This document shows, piece after piece, positions 6,173 through 8,032 of a stretch of DNA of 8,032 nt. Below the pieces are notes generated by a model. The model saw nothing but the letters and a program-made list of their open reading frames with translations, had not been told where the DNA came from and did no database searches. Within the stretch, counting starts at the first letter, position 1; each line of letters opens with the position of its first letter. Origin of the DNA: Dehalococcoidia bacterium (GTDB taxonomy: Bacteria; Chloroflexota; Dehalococcoidia; Dehalococcoidales; UBA3254); contig JAUYDO010000044.1 in NCBI GenBank assembly GCA_030691835.1, positions 1 to 8,032 of the forward strand, read 5' to 3'. Position numbers and translations under genes: made by a program.

Positions 6173-7665
6173 CCGGTACTGCGGTCTCTGCGTGTGGCCT
6201 TCCCCAGCTTGGGAACGCCCCCGCCCTTCTCCTTGGCACGCAATATCTTCTTCTTTTTCTTCCTCGACTCCACGGCAGGTCTGCGTGGTCTTGTGCCAAA
6301 GATGTCCTCGGCAAAGCGTATCTTCGGTTTGCCGCTTAGCTCCGACGGTGGCTCAAGCCTCTGCGGTATGAAGGTACTGCTGAGGACGGTTGCGGGCTCC
6401 TCTTCAGCTTCCTCCTCTTCTGCGGCTCCGACCTCCGGCTCCTCCACCGCTTCGACGAGGGCTTCTTCGGTAATAGCTTCAGCCTCTTCTTCGACAAGCT
6501 CTTCCGCTATCTTTGGCGGAGCCTCACCCGGGACTGCCTTAGCCCTGGCAAGAGCCGCCTCAGCGACCGGCGCCTCGGGCTTTCCGAGGATGGCTTCCTC
6601 TTCCGCCTTCCTGGCTTCCGCCGCCGCTTTCTCAGTCTCAGCCATCGTGGAGCTTCTTATATCAATGCGCCAGCCTGTCAGCTTGGCGGCGAGCCGGGCG
6701 TTCTGCCCGTCTTTGCCTATAGCCAGTGAGAGATGCCTGTCCGGCACGACAACATTGGCGATATCGTTTCTCAGCTTGACATTCAGGACCTGAGCCGGGC
6801 TGAGGGCGCTGGCGATAAATGCCGCCGGGTCAGCGTTCCAGGCGACAACGTCTATGCGCTCACCGTTAAGCTCATTCACAATGTTCTGTATCCTGATGCC
6901 CCGGAGTCCCACGCAACAACCGACCGGGTCGATGCCTTCCTGCCTGGTGGCTACCGCCACCTTACTGCGGAATCCAGCCTCACGGGCTACCGATTTTATT
7001 TCCACGATGCCGTTAAAGACCTCGGGTACTTCAAGCTCAAAGAGTCTGCGCAGTAAATTGGGATGGGTGCGGGATACGGAGACCTTTGGTCCCTTGCTGG
7101 TGCGCGCCACCTCAAGGACATACACCTTCAACCTCTGACCCACCCGGTAGCGCTCGCTGCAGGATTGCTCGGTAGCTGGCAATACCGCCTCAGTCCTGCC
7201 CAGGTTTACAAAGACCTGCTTCGCCTCTACGCGCTGTACCACGCCGGCGATTATATCGTTTTCCTTGGCGGCATACTCTTCAAATATGGCGCTGTGCTCC
7301 GCCTCATGGAGTCTCTGAAGAATAACCTGTTTCGCCGTCTGCGCGGCGATGCGCCCGGCGTTGCCCGGCGTGGCTTCTACCATGACGGTGTCACCGAGCT
7401 TTGCCTCTTTATTTAGCTTATGGGCTTCGGCGAGCGTAACTTCTTTGCGTGGGTCGGTGACGAGTTCGACCACCGCCTTCTCCGCCCAGACCTCGACCCT
7501 ACCGGTAGTGGGGCTTATCTTGACGGCGATGTTCTGGTTGGGAGCGAAGTTCTCCTTGCGGTAGGCTGATACCAGTGCCGCCTCTACCGCGCCGAGAACG
7601 ACCTCTTTAGGAAGGTTCTTCTCTGCCGAGAGTTGGGTGATGGCGAGCAGGAAATCGCTTTTCAT
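6169..7665 (-). CDS. nusA: Transcription termination/antitermination protein NusA with long charged C-terminal tail
   Basis: NusA binds RNA polymerase and nascent RNA, stimulates pausing and intrinsic termination, and takes part in antitermination. Domains in order: polymerase-binding N-terminal domain (about 1-125), S1 domain (about 136-200), KH1 (about 220-290, with the GxxG loop GLRG at 253-256) and KH2 (about 295-340, with [21 protein letters not shown]; loop GKDG). B. subtilis NusA ends soon after KH2 (371 aa). Here about 155 further residues follow, acidic and Glu/Ala-rich at about 342-424, then basic at about 459-498 with five Lys in a row. The tail has no resemblance to the E. coli AR repeats. 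The ATG at 7665 has GGAGG ten bases upstream. It heads the operon and is preceded by a promoter and a terminator-like leader, which could allow NusA to control its own synthesis. Confidence 0.97.
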   Translation of the reverse strand: MKSDFLLAITQLSAEKNLPKEVVLGAVEAALVSAYRKENFAPNQNIAVKISPTTGRVEVWAEKAVVELVTDPRKEVTLAEAHKLNKEAKLGDTVMVEATPGNAGRIAAQTAKQVILQRLHEAEHSAIFEEYAAKENDIIAGVVQRVEAKQVFVNLGRTEAVLPATEQSCSERYRVGQRLKVYVLEVARTSKGPKVSVSRTHPNLLRRLFELEVPEVFNGIVEIKSVAREAGFRSKVAVATRQEGIDPVGCCVGLRGIRIQNIVNELNGERIDVVAWNADPAAFIASALSPAQVLNVKLRNDIANVVVPDRHLSLAIGKDGQNARLAAKLTGWRIDIRSSTMAETEKAAAEARKAEEEAILGKPEAPVAEAALARAKAVPGEAPPKIAEELVEEEAEAITEEALVEAVEEPEVGAAEEEEAEEEPATVLSSTFIPQRLEPPSELSGKPKIRFAEDIFGTRPRRPAVESRKKKKKILRAKEKGGGVPKLGKATRRDRSTG

Positions 7666-7696
7666 CAGTCCGGAACCTCCAGCTCCTTATTTCCTT

Positions 7697-7726
7697 AAAA
7701 AAGGAAAGTGGGTTTTTCCCACTTTC
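7697..7726 (-). terminator. Intrinsic terminator/attenuator in the nusA leader
   Basis: Read on the minus strand, GAAAGTGGG (7726-7718), loop AAAAA and CCCACTTTC (7712-7704) make a perfect 9-bp hairpin. One C follows, then six T (7702-7697). This is the form of a Rho-independent terminator for minus-strand transcription; on the plus strand there is no U tract. It ends 31 bases before the nusA start codon, which leaves no room for a promoter downstream. Transcripts from the promoter at 7764-7736 must therefore read through it. It could alternatively end a minus-strand gene beyond the window, or act as a stabilising 5' hairpin. Confidence 0.75.
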
Positions 7727-7735
7727 ACCAAGCAA

Positions 7736-7764
7736 AGTATAACACACACGACTTTAAATTTCAA
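7736..7764 (-). promoter_or_regulatory. Promoter of the nusA-ylxR-infB-rbfA-truB operon
   Basis: On the minus strand TTGAAA (7764-7759) is followed by a 17-base spacer and TATACT (7741-7736), five of six matches in each box with ideal spacing. The start would be G7729 or G7728, two to three bases before the terminator-like hairpin. The surrounding DNA is locally A/T-rich, unlike the flanking genes. No competing minus-strand promoter of similar quality is visible in the rest of the intergenic region. Confidence 0.75.
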
Positions 7765-7937
7765 ACAAAATGGCGCCGTCCCCCATCCGAAGTGTACCAC
7801 TACTACAGAAAGCATCCCATTCATGGTATACTGTTAAACATGCTAAAGGGGGTTGATACCCTTTTCGGGCTATCCTGAAATACACGGACCGGCTAGTCTA
7901 GTGTCTCGTATATATCTTGACGTATGAAAGGGTGTTG
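7765..7937. other. Intergenic stretch without a gene; possible plus-strand promoter and small hairpins
   Basis: No convincing coding frame is visible here. On the plus strand TGG-TATACT (7824-7832) is a good extended -10, though its -35 region (TACAGA, 7804-7809) is poor. An RNA starting at about 7839 would contain two competing hairpins. One is AAAGGG (7845-7850) with CCCTTT (7859-7864). The other is GATACCC (7855-7861) with GGG-C-TATC (7867-7874), which carries one bulged base. I recognise no riboswitch or known small RNA. It may simply be the promoter region of a gene beyond the window. Confidence 0.3.
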
Positions 7938-8004
7938 CTGTCATTCCAGCGCAGGCTGGAATCCAGAGGGCAACATGGATTCCGGATCAAGTCCGGAATG
8001 ACAG
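7938..8004. repeat. REP-like intergenic repeat with two hairpins and perfect terminal inverted repeats
   Basis: The outer ends CTGTCATTCC (7938-7947) and GGAATGACAG (7995-8004) are a perfect 10-bp inverted repeat. Inside are two hairpins. One is ATTCCAGC-GCAG-GCTGGAAT (7943-7962), with an 8-bp stem. The other is ATTCCGGA-TCAAG-TCCGGAAT (7979-7999), also with an 8-bp stem. The 'GTCATTCC...GGAATCCAG' theme is known from dispersed palindromic repeats in many bacteria, with a dRS3-like ATTCC...GGAAT core. At 67 bp it encodes nothing, so if mobile it depends on a transposase elsewhere. Confidence 0.8.
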
Positions 8005-8032
8005 AGACTGTAAAGGCATTTGTAAGACAATA

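Noticed and set aside
6143..6793. Long plus-strand open frame rich in Ser/Ala opposite the nusA tail
   Set aside because: It is the reverse complement of the low-complexity acidic tail of NusA. Repetitive Glu/Ala codons read backwards give Ser/Ala without stops. It resembles no known protein and has no ribosome binding site of note.
7637..7837. 66-codon plus-strand frame across the nusA promoter and leader
   Set aside because: It begins inside nusA on the opposite strand and runs through the terminator hairpin and promoter. Its composition is unlike a protein and no ribosome binding site is seen.
1..8032. CRISPR array, tRNA or rRNA, prophage, toxin-antitoxin or defence system
   Set aside because: There is no regularly spaced repeat, no cloverleaf-like sequence and no transposase, integrase or defence-type domain. 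The coding content is housekeeping genes plus a protease and a PHP hydrolase.

Overview
The window is ordinary bacterial chromosome, G+C-rich in its genes. The closest match I can suggest is a Chloroflexota bacterium, probably of the Dehalococcoidia lineage. The reasons are the short IF2 with a single IF2_N-like module, a NusA with a long charged tail, the PHP protein, a LexA with a GAAC-N4-GTTC type SOS box, and palindromic 'GTCATT...' intergenic repeats. This assignment is an inference from protein character and should be checked by homology search.

Layout, left to right. Bases 1-23 look like the end of an intergenic palindromic repeat. Bases 50-122 hold a strong promoter with a perfect SOS operator, which drives lexA (126-770, +), the repressor and self-cleaving switch of the DNA-damage response. 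Convergent to it is a subtilisin-like serine protease with a lipoprotein signal (820-1863, -). A 231-base divergent intergenic region (1864-2094) carries a perfect 18-bp palindrome overlapping an extended -10. Next comes a PHP-domain metal hydrolase (2095-2772, +), which converges on the end of a five-gene operon.

That operon fills the right-hand 5 kb on the minus strand, in transcription order nusA (7665) - ylxR - infB - rbfA - truB (2792). It is the classical transcription/translation cluster: transcription elongation and termination factor, RNA-binding accessory protein, initiation factor 2, 30S maturation factor and tRNA pseudouridine-55 synthase. Junctions are an ATGA overlap, a one-base TAGTG overlap, another ATGA overlap and a 5-base gap, so the genes are probably one translationally coupled transcript. 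rimP, often the first gene of this cluster, is not upstream within the window, and pnp/rpsO do not follow truB.

The most interesting regulatory feature is the nusA leader. A good sigma-70-type promoter (TTGAAA-17-TATACT, 7764-7736) starts transcription almost exactly at a 9-bp hairpin followed by six U residues (7726-7697), which is an intrinsic-terminator structure. No promoter can fit between it and nusA, so the operon seems to be expressed only by read-through. Control by NusA itself is an attractive hypothesis. A second A/U-rich hairpin overlaps the terminator stem.

From 7765 to 8032 there is no gene. This stretch holds a possible plus-strand extended -10 promoter, a few small hairpins and a double-hairpin repeat (7938-8004). 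I see no phage, transposase, CRISPR array, tRNA, rRNA or unknown defence-type system here. The novelty, if any, is regulatory.
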